Below are positions 26,152 to 35,053 of a DNA stretch of 64,000 nt, piece by piece; positions within the stretch are counted from its first letter, which is position 1, and each line of letters starts with the position of its first letter. The DNA is taken from assembly GCF_035818475.1 (NCBI RefSeq), contig NZ_JAYMGV010000001.1:1860001-1924000 (forward strand). The letters run 5' to 3'. The position numbers and the translations under genes were made by a program. The notes under the pieces were generated by a model, which saw nothing but the letters and a program-made list of their open reading frames with translations, did not search any database and had not been told where the DNA came from. This stretch comes from Cognatitamlana sp035818475. Lineage in GTDB: Bacteria > Bacteroidota > Bacteroidia > Flavobacteriales > Flavobacteriaceae.

Positions 26152-26856
26152 TTAACCAATATTTAACACATCATTCATAGTAAATACCCCTTCTTTATCT
26201 GCTATCCATTCTGCAGCCACTACGGCACCTAAAGCAAAACCTTGCCTGTTATGAGCTACATGTTCAATAGTAATGGTATCTACTTCACTTTCATAATCTA
26301 CGGTGTGGGTGCCTGGTACATCTTTAATACGTTTGGCTACAATAGGAATAGTACTGTTGCTCCCCTCATCTAATTTCCAATTGTCATAGTTTTGATGTTG
26401 GGTAATAATATCATTTGCCAGAGAAATAGCTGTTCCACTAGGCGCATCCAATTTTTGTGTATGGTGAATTTCTTCCATTGAAACATTGTACTGCTTAAGT
26501 GCACTCATCATTTTTGCAAGTGTTTTGTTCAGTTCAAAGAAAATATTAACACCTAAGCTATAATTAGAAGCATAAATAAAAGCACCGTTTTTTTCTTTAC
26601 ATAAAGCAATGGCTTCGTCATATTTATCCAGCCAACCTGTGGTACCCGAAATGACAGGAACATTGTTATTCAGGCAATTTGAAATATTATTAAAGGCTAC
26701 TGTGGGGATACTAAAATCAATAGCAACATCGGCCTTGGTAATATCGTAATCTTTATCATCTTTATCAATAGTTAAAACCACATTATGGCCACGTTTTATG
26801 GCTATCTGTTCTATGGTTTTTCCCATTTTTCCGTATCCTAATAATGCTATGTTCAT
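26152..26856 (-). CDS. dapB: 4-hydroxy-tetrahydrodipicolinate reductase
   Basis: A 234-residue DapB of the lysine/diaminopimelate pathway, reducing hydroxy-tetrahydrodipicolinate with NAD(P)H. Motifs: GYGKMG (7-12) for the dinucleotide, DFSIPT, SGTTGW, and EIHHTQKLDAPSGTA with the catalytic His and Lys. It is shorter than E. coli DapB (273) as is usual in Bacteroidota. One base separates it from DUF5683 upstream. Confidence 0.95.
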   Translation of the reverse strand: MNIALLGYGKMGKTIEQIAIKRGHNVVLTIDKDDKDYDITKADVAIDFSIPTVAFNNISNCLNNNVPVISGTTGWLDKYDEAIALCKEKNGAFIYASNYSLGVNIFFELNKTLAKMMSALKQYNVSMEEIHHTQKLDAPSGTAISLANDIITQHQNYDNWKLDEGSNSTIPIVAKRIKDVPGTHTVDYESEVDTITIEHVAHNRQGFALGAVVAAEWIADKEGVFTMNDVLNIG

Positions 26857-26857
26857 A

Positions 26858-27475
26858 TTAAAATTTAAAATTTAAAGTTAATCCAATATTGCCGGAGGCA
26901 TCAAACTCATTAATCTTATAATGTGGAGCCAAAGATAAGTTTTCATCTACATTATATTGCATTAAATGTGCATCAACATTGGCATCAATAATGTTTAAGG
27001 CGTATAATCCCATAGTAACTAAAAGCGATATTTCTCTATTTCGCCTGTAAAACTTTTGTCCGCGTTCCAAACCTTCAGTCGTTACTCTGGGGTTGGTTAA
27101 TGGTTGGCCGTCAGGGTCAAAATAAAATTCATCTGTTTTATATCCTGCCAATCTGCTTTTATAAGCATCTCTATATCTGTTGTATTCTTTAGTGTTATTT
27201 ATATAAAAATAGACCCCCGTTCCAATGGCTCCCCAAACTATAGGGATTTTCCAATACTTTTTGTTGTAAGCCTGTCCTAAACCGGGTAAAATAGCTGAGT
27301 AGAAAGCTGCCTTTGCCGGTGAAAGCGGGTTTATGGGTTTCCTGATTTCTACAATAGAATCAGTAGCAATAACAGTGGAAATTTTTTCAACTTTTTTGTC
27401 GTTATCCTGAGCAACCAAAGAAAAACAACAAATAATGAAAAAGGTAGAAGTTGTTATGATTTTATTTAGAATCAC
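26858..27475 (-). CDS. DUF5683 family protein
   Basis: A 205-residue protein with a signal peptide (about 1-22, ending SLVAQ) and the DUF5683 core: PAKAAFYSAILPGLGQAYNKKYWKIP (positions about 52-77), with a hydrophobic GAIGTGVYFYI segment and further short membrane-associated stretches. The C-terminus ends in a strand-like NIGLTLNFKF, hinting at the outer membrane. Function unknown. Its 5' end overlaps the 3' end of parB by 14 bases; the order parB-DUF5683-dapB-lepB is a conserved Bacteroidota arrangement. Confidence 0.85.
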   Translation of the reverse strand: MILNKIITTSTFFIICCFSLVAQDNDKKVEKISTVIATDSIVEIRKPINPLSPAKAAFYSAILPGLGQAYNKKYWKIPIVWGAIGTGVYFYINNTKEYNRYRDAYKSRLAGYKTDEFYFDPDGQPLTNPRVTTEGLERGQKFYRRNREISLLVTMGLYALNIIDANVDAHLMQYNVDENLSLAPHYKINEFDASGNIGLTLNFKF

Positions 27476-28376
27476 CTTGAACTAATTTTTTAATACGATT
27501 AAAATCTTCTTCAGAATGAAAAGGAATGGTTATTTTTCCTTTTCCATTCTTAGAGACTTTAACGTCTATTTTATGTCCAAAGTATTCTGAAAATGCAGCA
27601 ATGCCTTTTTTAACAAATTTGGGCATATCATCATTTTCAGATTTTTTAGAGGTAGGCTGATGCGTATCTGTAGTGTTAAAATTACGAACTAGATTTTCAG
27701 TCTCTCTAACAGATAGTTTGTTGGAAAGTATTTTTTCATAAATATCCAACTGAACCGTTTGATCTTCAATGGTAATTAAAGCACGTCCATGCCCCATGGA
27801 AATGAACCCATCACGCATACCAGTTTGGATGATAGGATCTAGTTTTAATAACCGTAAATAATTAGCAATGGTTGAACGTTTTTTTCCTACACGTTCGCTC
27901 ATTTGCTCTTGGGTTAAATTAATCTCATCAATTAAACGTTGATAAGACAATGCAATTTCAATAGGGTCTAAGTCCTGACGTTGAATATTCTCAACCAATG
28001 CCATTTCTAAAGATTCCTGGTCATTGGTAATTCTTACATAGGCAGGAATGGTCTCTAAACCCAGTAGTTTTGATGCTCTAAAACGACGCTCACCAGAAAC
28101 TAATTGATATTTGTTTAGCCCTAATTTTCTAACCGTTATAGGCTGAATAATCCCTAACTCTTTAATTGAAGACGCTAATTCTTTAAGAGACTCTTCACTA
28201 AAATTAGTACGGGGTTGAAAGGGGTTAACCTCAATGAAACCTAAATCTAATTCAGCAATATTACCAATAACTTTATCAGCATTTTTGTCCTGTGCCGATT
28301 GAATATCATTGCTTGGATCATTTAATAATGCTGATAAACCTCTACCTAAAGCTTGTTTTTTGGTTGCCTTAGCCAT
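27462..28376 (-). CDS. parB: Chromosome partition protein ParB
   Basis: A 304-residue ParB/Spo0J family CTPase that loads and slides on DNA at parS to drive chromosome segregation. The N-terminus has the ParA-interacting AKATKKQALGRGLSALL, the CTP-binding domain has VNPFQPRTNF (box I) and LVSGERRFRA (box II), and a helix-turn-helix lies at about 150-210 (EQMSERVGKKRSTIANYLRLL). A C-terminal dimerization domain follows a variable linker. It starts 3 bases downstream of parA. I did not find a parS site in the window. Confidence 0.95.
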   Translation of the reverse strand: MAKATKKQALGRGLSALLNDPSNDIQSAQDKNADKVIGNIAELDLGFIEVNPFQPRTNFSEESLKELASSIKELGIIQPITVRKLGLNKYQLVSGERRFRASKLLGLETIPAYVRITNDQESLEMALVENIQRQDLDPIEIALSYQRLIDEINLTQEQMSERVGKKRSTIANYLRLLKLDPIIQTGMRDGFISMGHGRALITIEDQTVQLDIYEKILSNKLSVRETENLVRNFNTTDTHQPTSKKSENDDMPKFVKKGIAAFSEYFGHKIDVKVSKNGKGKITIPFHSEEDFNRIKKLVQGDSK

Positions 28377-28379
28377 AAA

Positions 28380-29144
28380 TTAAATATTTTTATTGATAAT
28401 TTCTTTAGCCAAACTTAGGTAATTATTTGCGCCTTTACTACTTGCATCGTAGTTAATTATACTTTCGCCATAACTTGGCGCTTCACTCAAACGTACATTT
28501 CGTTGTATTATAGTTTGAAAAACCATATTGTTGAAATGCTTTTGAACTTCTTCTACAACCTGATTTGACAGACGTAAACGAGAATCATACATAGTTAACA
28601 ATAAGCCTTCAATATCTAATTCGGGGTTGTGTATTTTTTGGACACTCTTTATGGTGTTTAAAAGTTTTCCTAATCCTTCTAATGCAAAATATTCACATTG
28701 TATTGGAATAATTACGGCATCAGCTGCTGTTAGAGCATTTAATGTTAATAGCCCTAAAGATGGTGCACAATCAATTAAAATATAATCATATGCATCTGTT
28801 ATATTCTTTAATGCTTTTTTAAGCATATACTCGCGTTCATCCTTGTCAACCAGTTCTATCTCAATAGCCACTAAATCAATATGCGCCGGAATAATATCCA
28901 GATTTGGTGTTTCTGTTTTTATAATAGCATCTTTAGCTATGTTAGAATGCTCAAGTAACTGGTAGGTGCCTATTTCAACAGATTCAACATCGATTCCAAT
29001 TCCGGAAGTTGCATTTGCTTGAGGGTCAGCATCTATTAATAATACTTTCTTTTCTAGAACACCTAATGAGGCTGCCAAGTTTATTGATGTTGTTGTCTTA
29101 CCAACACCACCTTTTTGATTAGCAATTGCGATGATTTTACCCAT
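28380..29144 (-). CDS. parA: Chromosome partition ATPase ParA (Soj)
   Basis: A 254-residue ParA/Soj ATPase. The deviant Walker A KGGVGKTT follows immediately after the start MGKIIAIANQ, and the Asp-rich DADPQANAT (A') and LIDCAPSLG (B) motifs are present. A start 27 bases further upstream (29171) is possible in frame, but it lies inside the -7 promoter box at 29169-29176, so I use 29144. First gene of a seven-gene operon running to DUF6122. Confidence 0.95.
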   Translation of the reverse strand: MGKIIAIANQKGGVGKTTTSINLAASLGVLEKKVLLIDADPQANATSGIGIDVESVEIGTYQLLEHSNIAKDAIIKTETPNLDIIPAHIDLVAIEIELVDKDEREYMLKKALKNITDAYDYILIDCAPSLGLLTLNALTAADAVIIPIQCEYFALEGLGKLLNTIKSVQKIHNPELDIEGLLLTMYDSRLRLSNQVVEEVQKHFNNMVFQTIIQRNVRLSEAPSYGESIINYDASSKGANNYLSLAKEIINKNI

Positions 29145-29168
29145 GAATTGATTTGGTTTTATTAGAGC

Positions 29169-29176
29169 CAAAAATA
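29169..29176 (-). promoter_or_regulatory. -7 element of the parA operon
   Basis: Read on the minus strand, TATTTTTG fits TAnnTTTG and lies 24 bases upstream of the parA ATG. No matching -33 TTG. Confidence 0.45.
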
Positions 29177-29322
29177 CAATTAATTATTAGGAATAAAAAT
29201 CGAAATTGTTAACATCAATCTAAGTAAGGAAAACAAAGGAAAATTAATGAAATTTAGTACAAATTTAACATATGCTTCCTCAATGATAGGCTATTTTTAC
29301 AAGAAACACAAACTCATTAATC

Positions 29323-32091
29323 ATGAAAAACTATTATCACCTTTTAAAAATGTCCTTGTGCACTGTAGTGTTGGTTTTTATTTCTTTTTCTATTGAAGCC
29401 CAAATAAAACAAACGGCGAGTGTAGAGGGGATTTCAGAGTATACCCTTGATAACGGTATGAAAGTACTATTGTTTCAGGATAATTCATCCCAAACCATAA
29501 CCGTAAATATAACTTACCTTGTGGGATCCCGTCATGAGGGATATGGTGAAAAGGGAATGGCTCATTTATTGGAGCATATGTTATTTAAAGGTACTCCAAA
29601 TCATCCGGATATCCCCAAAGAGTTAACGGCTAGAGGAGCAAGGCCCAATGGAACAACATGGTATGACAGAACAAACTATTATGAAGCCTTTAATGCCAAT
29701 GATGAGAATTTAGAATGGGCTTTAGACCTGGAGGCTGACAGAATGCTTAATTCATATGTGGCTAAAAAAGATCTGGAATCTGAGTTCTCAGTGGTTAGAA
29801 ATGAATTTGAAAGTGGAGAAAACTCACCGTCAAGAGTATTAATGCAAAAAGTTATTAGCTCTGCTTTTTTATGGCATAATTATGGAAATTCCACTATAGG
29901 AAATCGTTCAGATATAGAGCGTGTGCCGATAAAAAATTTACAGGCATTTTATAAAAAATATTATCGTCCGGATAATGCCGTATTAATGATTACTGGAAAA
30001 TTTGATCCAGAAAAGACATTAGCACTTATTGAAAAAAAGTTCAAAGATCTTAAAAATCCGGATGAGCCATTAAGAAATGTGCCAACTATTGAACCGGCTC
30101 AAGATGGTGAAAAAAGAGTTGACCTAAGCAGAGTGGGAGATCTGCAAATTGTTTCGGCACTATATCATACTCCTGCGGGTTCACATGAAGATTATTCAGC
30201 TTTAGCTGTGGCAGAAGAAGTATTAACAGACCAGCCTTCAGGCCGTTTATATAAGGCTTTGATTGATGGGAAAAAAGCATCCGGTGTTTGGTCATTTTCT
30301 CCTTTTACAAAGGAACCATCATTTATGTATTTTAATGTAGATGTACCATCAGAAAAATCATTAAGTGAAGCAGAAACAACATTGAAAGAAATTTTAGATG
30401 GTTTAAAAAAGAATCCAATTACCGAAGAAGAAGTTAATAGAGCTAAAGCAAACTTATTGAAGCAGTATGATCAAATTAGTAGAAACTCAGCTTATCTAGG
30501 AACTTTTATGAGTGAATTTATTGGTGCGGGAGATTGGAGATTGGCATTCATTCATAGAGACAGGATTGAAAATATAACAGCTGAAAAAGTAAATACAGCT
30601 GTACAACGCTATATGATTAATACAAACAGGACTATTGGTAGTTTTTTGCCAACAAAAACACCTATACGTGTGGACATTGAACATACTGAAGGTCTCGAAG
30701 CCTTAGTTACTAATTACAAAGGAAAAGAAGGATATGGTGCAGGCGAGGCCTTTGATGTTTCTTATGATAATATTCAAAACAGATTAAACTCAGGGGAACT
30801 CAAAAAAACACCAATAGAGTATGGTTTTATCAAGAAAGATAATCGCGGCAAAACAGTAACGTTGTCGTTTACATTTAGAAACGGAAATGTGAATGATTTT
30901 ATGAATAAAGGAAAGATTGCCAGTTATACGGGCAGGATGTTAAATAAAGGCACAGTTAATCATTCCAGACAAGATATTGAAGATAAGTTAAGTACCATAA
31001 AGTCTTCAATAAGTTTTAGAGGTTCAAATGGTAAGGTAACAGCTAATATTAATACTACTGAAGAGCATCTCATGGAAGCATTGGCACTAATGACAGATAT
31101 GCTTAAAAACCCCAAGTTTGATAGTGCAGAATTGGATAAGCTTAAAACTCAGGCATTGGCTGGAATTGAAAGAAATAAAACAGAGCCTCAATTTTTAGCC
31201 AGTAAAGAGTTGAGGTTACTTAATCAAAACTATAAAAAAGGACACCCGTTATATACACCCACCATTGAAGAAGATATAGAAGATATTAATGCAGTAACTA
31301 TTGAAGCTATTCAAAATTATTACAATAAATTTTACGGGATTTCAGATAGCGCTACGCTTATTGCTATAGGTAACATTGATGAGCAAGGCTTAAAAGATTA
31401 TTTTGAAAAGGAGTTTGCTGATTTTAAAAATAACAAACCTTATGAGTCAATTTTAGATCCATATAAACTAAATAATAAAACTAATAAAAGTATAAAAACA
31501 CCGGACAAGAAGAATGCTATTAGTATAGGAGCTATATCTTTTGAAGGAAGCCAGGTGGATGAAGATTATGCAGCGCTTCAAATAGCCAGTTCCATTTTTG
31601 GTGGTGGTGTTTTAAGTTCGAGAATTACTACAAGACTACGTCAAAAAGATGGTGTGAGTTACGGTGCCGGAGGCTATGTGAATGTTGATGCTAATGAAAA
31701 AGGTAAAAAGTCATCTATAGTAGTTTATGCTATTTATGCCCCTGAGAATGCAGCTAAAGTACAAAGAGGGTTTAGCGAAGAGATTGAACGCTTTATTAAT
31801 GAAGGTATTACAGAAGAAGAATTACAAGTTGCTGTGACCAGTTGGGTGCAGGGAAAAATGGTATCCAGAGCAAAAGATAACGAATTGTCTGGTCTAATAA
31901 ACAATAACCTTTACTATGACAGAGATATGATGTTTCAAAAAGGTGTTGAAGATAAGATTACTAAACTAACGGTTAATGATATAAATAAAGTTATAAAGAA
32001 ATATTTTAAAATGTTTGATAAATGGACGGTTGTAAATGCCGGAGATTTTGTAGAATACGATATTAAACAAGAAAATAAAAAAGTGGACTAA
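29323..32091 (+). CDS. M16 family zinc metallopeptidase, exported, two-domain
   Basis: A 922-residue secreted peptidase with a signal peptide (about 1-26, ending IEAQ). It has two M16 halves. The N-terminal half carries the inverse zinc motif HLLEH (81-85) and the downstream Glu in VVRNEFESG near 160, so it is catalytic. The C-terminal half (about 500-922) keeps the fold and the R/Y substrate motif (LRQKDGVSYGAGGY) but no HxxEH, as in pitrilysin relatives. Likely works in the periplasm on small peptides or damaged proteins. It is transcribed alone, divergent from parA, and closed by a shared terminator. Confidence 0.92.
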   Translation: MKNYYHLLKMSLCTVVLVFISFSIEAQIKQTASVEGISEYTLDNGMKVLLFQDNSSQTITVNITYLVGSRHEGYGEKGMAHLLEHMLFKGTPNHPDIPKELTARGARPNGTTWYDRTNYYEAFNANDENLEWALDLEADRMLNSYVAKKDLESEFSVVRNEFESGENSPSRVLMQKVISSAFLWHNYGNSTIGNRSDIERVPIKNLQAFYKKYYRPDNAVLMITGKFDPEKTLALIEKKFKDLKNPDEPLRNVPTIEPAQDGEKRVDLSRVGDLQIVSALYHTPAGSHEDYSALAVAEEVLTDQPSGRLYKALIDGKKASGVWSFSPFTKEPSFMYFNVDVPSEKSLSEAETTLKEILDGLKKNPITEEEVNRAKANLLKQYDQISRNSAYLGTFMSEFIGAGDWRLAFIHRDRIENITAEKVNTAVQRYMINTNRTIGSFLPTKTPIRVDIEHTEGLEALVTNYKGKEGYGAGEAFDVSYDNIQNRLNSGELKKTPIEYGFIKKDNRGKTVTLSFTFRNGNVNDFMNKGKIASYTGRMLNKGTVNHSRQDIEDKLSTIKSSISFRGSNGKVTANINTTEEHLMEALALMTDMLKNPKFDSAELDKLKTQALAGIERNKTEPQFLASKELRLLNQNYKKGHPLYTPTIEEDIEDINAVTIEAIQNYYNKFYGISDSATLIAIGNIDEQGLKDYFEKEFADFKNNKPYESILDPYKLNNKTNKSIKTPDKKNAISIGAISFEGSQVDEDYAALQIASSIFGGGVLSSRITTRLRQKDGVSYGAGGYVNVDANEKGKKSSIVVYAIYAPENAAKVQRGFSEEIERFINEGITEEELQVAVTSWVQGKMVSRAKDNELSGLINNNLYYDRDMMFQKGVEDKITKLTVNDINKVIKKYFKMFDKWTVVNAGDFVEYDIKQENKKVD

Positions 32092-32112
32092 TAATAATAT
32101 TTTAAAAATGAT

Positions 32113-32148
32113 AAAAAAGCCAAATTAGATTTCTAATTTGGCTTTTTT
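32113..32148 (+). terminator. Bidirectional terminator between the M16 gene and scpA
   Basis: Seventeen-base perfect arms (32113-32129 and 32132-32148; core gccaaattaga / tctaatttggc) with A and T runs on both sides, placed between two convergent genes. Confidence 0.9.
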
Positions 32149-32177
32149 ATTAATCTGTTAATGGAAATTGATATTTG

Positions 32178-34367
32178 CTAATCGATCAGGATTTCTAAAA
32201 TTGTAATAGCAGCATCACTTATTTTAGTCCCAGGTCCAAATACAGCAATAGCACCTGCATCAAATAAAAACTGGTAATCTTGTTTGGGTATAACTCCACC
32301 AACAATAACCATAATATCATCACGACCATAACTTTTAAGGGCTTCAATAACCTGGGGTACCAAAGTTTTATGTCCGGCCGCCTGTGAGGATATACCTAAA
32401 ATGTGTACATCATTTTCAACTGCTTGTTTTGCTGCTTCCTGCGGCGTTTGAAACAAGGGGCCAATGTCTACATCAAAACCTACATCAGCATAACCTGTAG
32501 CCACTACTTTAGCACCGCGATCATGACCGTCTTGTCCCATTTTTGCAATCATAATTCGAGGCCTCCTGCCGTCCTGCTCTGCAAAAATATCAGCTAGTTC
32601 TTGTGCCTTCTTAAATGAAGCATCATCTTTTATTTCTTTACTATACACGCCTGAAAACGATTTTATTTGGGCTTTATGCCTTCCAAAAGCAGCTTCTAAC
32701 GCACTACTTATTTCTCCAAGTGTAGCACGTTCTCTGGCAGCTTCAATGGCTAAAGCTAATAAATTCATGCCCTGATTAAGGTCAGGGGCTTTTGAATTCA
32801 TTTCTTTAGTGGCATTAGCCTTAGAATTAATCGAATGTAGTGAAAATTTGGCAGCATGGGTTAATTTTGATAATGCCGATTTTACTTTTTCTGAGTTTCG
32901 TTTTGATTTGATACTATTCAAACGCTCAATTTGAGCATTTCTAACGGTTTGATTATCTACCTCTAAGATTGAAATAGGGTCTTCTTCCTTTAGTTGGAAT
33001 TTATTTACACCAACTATGATGTCTTGTCCGGAGTCTATACGAGCTTGCTTTTTTGCTGCGGCCTCTTCAATCCTTATCTTTGGAATTCCCGCTTCAATGG
33101 CTTTTGTCATGCCACCAAGATTTTCAATTTCTTCAATGAGTGCCCATGCTTTTTGTGCAATATCATGGGTTAGTTTTTCAACATAATAACTTCCGGCCCA
33201 GGGATCAACGGTTTTGGTTATTTTAGTTTCTTCCTGTAAAAACAGTTGTGTATTCCTTGCAATACGTGCTGAAAAATCTGTTGGAAGCGCAATAGCTTCA
33301 TCTAAAGCGTTAGTGTGTAAGCTTTGTGTTCCGCCAAAAGCAGCAGCAGCAGCTTCAATAGTTGTTCTTGCTACATTATTAAAAGGGTCTTGCTCTGTTA
33401 AACTCCAACCAGAGGTTTGGCAATGTGCACGTAATACTAATGATTTTGGGTTTTTGGGATTGAACTGTTGTACTAATTTTGCCCATAGCATTCTGGCAGC
33501 CCTCATTTTGGCAATTTCCATAAAGTGGTTCATGCCTACAGCCCAAAAGAAGGAAAGGCGAGGGGCAAAGGTGTCAATATCCATACCGGCAGCTAATCCC
33601 TTTCTAATATATTCTAAGCCGTCTGCCAGGGTATATGCCAGCTCAATATCGCAAGTAGCACCGGCTTCCTGCATATGATATCCGGAGATACTAATACTGT
33701 TGAATTTAGGCATGTTTTTGCTAGTATATTCAAAAATATCAGATATAATTTTCATGGAAGGTGAAGGTGGGTAGATATAGGTATTGCGCACCATGAATTC
33801 CTTTAAAATATCATTTTGTATGGTGCCTGCTAATTCTGAAGGCTTTATACCTTGTTCTTCGGCAGCTACAATATAAAATGCCATAATAGGTAATACCGCA
33901 CCATTCATGGTCATTGAAACCGACATTTGGTTCAATGGAATTTGATCAAAGAGCAGTTTCATGTCCTCAACCGAATCAATGGCTACACCGGCTTTTCCAA
34001 CATCTCCCACAACTCTTTCATGGTCAGAATCATAACCGCGATGTGTTGCTAAATCAAAAGCCACGGATAAACCTTTTTGTCCGGCAGCTAAATTACGCCT
34101 ATAAAATGCGTTACTTTCTTCTGCAGTACTAAATCCGGCATATTGCCTTATGGTCCAAGGCCTTCTAACATACATTGTACTGTAGGGCCCTCTAAGGTAT
34201 GGTGCTATTCCGGCAGCAAAACCTAAGTGGTTTATATCTTCAATATCTTTCTTTGAAAATGTTGACTTAATAGCAATACCTTCGGCAGTAATGAACGAAT
34301 CATTCGCCTGAGGTTTGTTTCCAATGGCTTCACTTTTTAGGTTTATATGCTGGAGTTTTTTTCTCAA
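32178..34367 (-). CDS. scpA: Methylmalonyl-CoA mutase, large (cobalamin-binding) subunit
   Basis: A 729-residue adenosylcobalamin-dependent mutase that converts succinyl-CoA and methylmalonyl-CoA. The TIM-barrel substrate domain (about 40-560) shows RGPYSTMYVRRPWTIRQYAG, FDLATHRGYDSDH and AHCQTSGWSLTEQDP. The C-terminal B12 domain has the base-off DGHDRGAK (about 611-618, with the axial His) and further GGVIP. Together with mutA it forms a heterodimer in propionate/odd-chain or branched amino acid metabolism. A lipoprotein gene separates the two subunits here. It shares a terminator with the convergent M16 gene. Confidence 0.95.
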   Translation of the reverse strand: MRKKLQHINLKSEAIGNKPQANDSFITAEGIAIKSTFSKKDIEDINHLGFAAGIAPYLRGPYSTMYVRRPWTIRQYAGFSTAEESNAFYRRNLAAGQKGLSVAFDLATHRGYDSDHERVVGDVGKAGVAIDSVEDMKLLFDQIPLNQMSVSMTMNGAVLPIMAFYIVAAEEQGIKPSELAGTIQNDILKEFMVRNTYIYPPSPSMKIISDIFEYTSKNMPKFNSISISGYHMQEAGATCDIELAYTLADGLEYIRKGLAAGMDIDTFAPRLSFFWAVGMNHFMEIAKMRAARMLWAKLVQQFNPKNPKSLVLRAHCQTSGWSLTEQDPFNNVARTTIEAAAAAFGGTQSLHTNALDEAIALPTDFSARIARNTQLFLQEETKITKTVDPWAGSYYVEKLTHDIAQKAWALIEEIENLGGMTKAIEAGIPKIRIEEAAAKKQARIDSGQDIIVGVNKFQLKEEDPISILEVDNQTVRNAQIERLNSIKSKRNSEKVKSALSKLTHAAKFSLHSINSKANATKEMNSKAPDLNQGMNLLALAIEAARERATLGEISSALEAAFGRHKAQIKSFSGVYSKEIKDDASFKKAQELADIFAEQDGRRPRIMIAKMGQDGHDRGAKVVATGYADVGFDVDIGPLFQTPQEAAKQAVENDVHILGISSQAAGHKTLVPQVIEALKSYGRDDIMVIVGGVIPKQDYQFLFDAGAIAVFGPGTKISDAAITILEILID

Positions 34368-34372
34368 TTTTA

Positions 34373-35053
34373 TTAGTTATTATGGCCTGCATGAGTGTTT
34401 GATTTGGGCGCTTCGGGGGTTTTGTTAAAATCTACTTTTTGTTCTTGTTTATCAAAGGTTGCTTTTGAAAAATCCAGTTTAAAAAGCTTGGCATAAAACA
34501 AATCTAATGCAATATAAGTTGCAAGGTGCTTATCTTTTAGAGCTAGTCTGTACTTACTTAACAAGGGTGTTCCAAATAGTTTTGGACTCATACTATTTGT
34601 AGACAGAAGCGCATTGAAAGTTGTTTTTAATGGCTGGTCTTCAATGTTGTCAGAAACACATTTTAATACGGACCCTGAGTAGTTTAAATAGCTCCTAGGA
34701 TTACCGGCATCCCATAGGTTACTTTCATCTTTTAATGCTTCAAAAACTTTTAAGGTATGCTCAGAAATAATATCTTCATATTTTAGTTTGCCATATATTG
34801 ATGTTCTGATAAATTGTGAATAAGCATTAACCAAAGTGCTTTTAGGATTTGTTTTTTTATAATAGTTTAAAATATCTTCTTCAAAACTATACAACGCCTC
34901 GTTATATAATTTTGGGTTTACACCATCACAGGTTATAGTCTTAGGTTTATTAGAGTACTTATAATCTGAAAAGGTATTTGGGTTTTTACAACCAAATAAA
35001 GTAAATACCAGTAAAAAAGTAATAATAAAATTGGGGTTCATTTTAAAGTTCAT
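34373..35053 (-). CDS. Lipoprotein of unknown function between the mutase subunit genes
   Basis: A 226-residue lipoprotein (FGC lipobox at Cys22; a second ATG at 35041 would give a slightly shorter signal and avoid the 11-base overlap with mutA). The mature part is mostly helical and polar and holds two further cysteines, in TITCDGV and VLKCVSD, that could pair. The tail (SNTHAGHNN) is histidine-rich, suggesting metal contact, though this is weak. No named family recognised. It lies 5 bases upstream of scpA, so it is carried in the methylmalonyl-CoA mutase operon without an obvious metabolic role. Confidence 0.7.
   Translation of the reverse strand: MNFKMNPNFIITFLLVFTLFGCKNPNTFSDYKYSNKPKTITCDGVNPKLYNEALYSFEEDILNYYKKTNPKSTLVNAYSQFIRTSIYGKLKYEDIISEHTLKVFEALKDESNLWDAGNPRSYLNYSGSVLKCVSDNIEDQPLKTTFNALLSTNSMSPKLFGTPLLSKYRLALKDKHLATYIALDLFYAKLFKLDFSKATFDKQEQKVDFNKTPEAPKSNTHAGHNN

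Noticed and set aside
33214..33678. 154-codon plus-strand frame inside scpA
   Set aside because: Lies opposite a highly conserved part of the mutase gene; composition looks like an antisense shadow and no domain is recognised.
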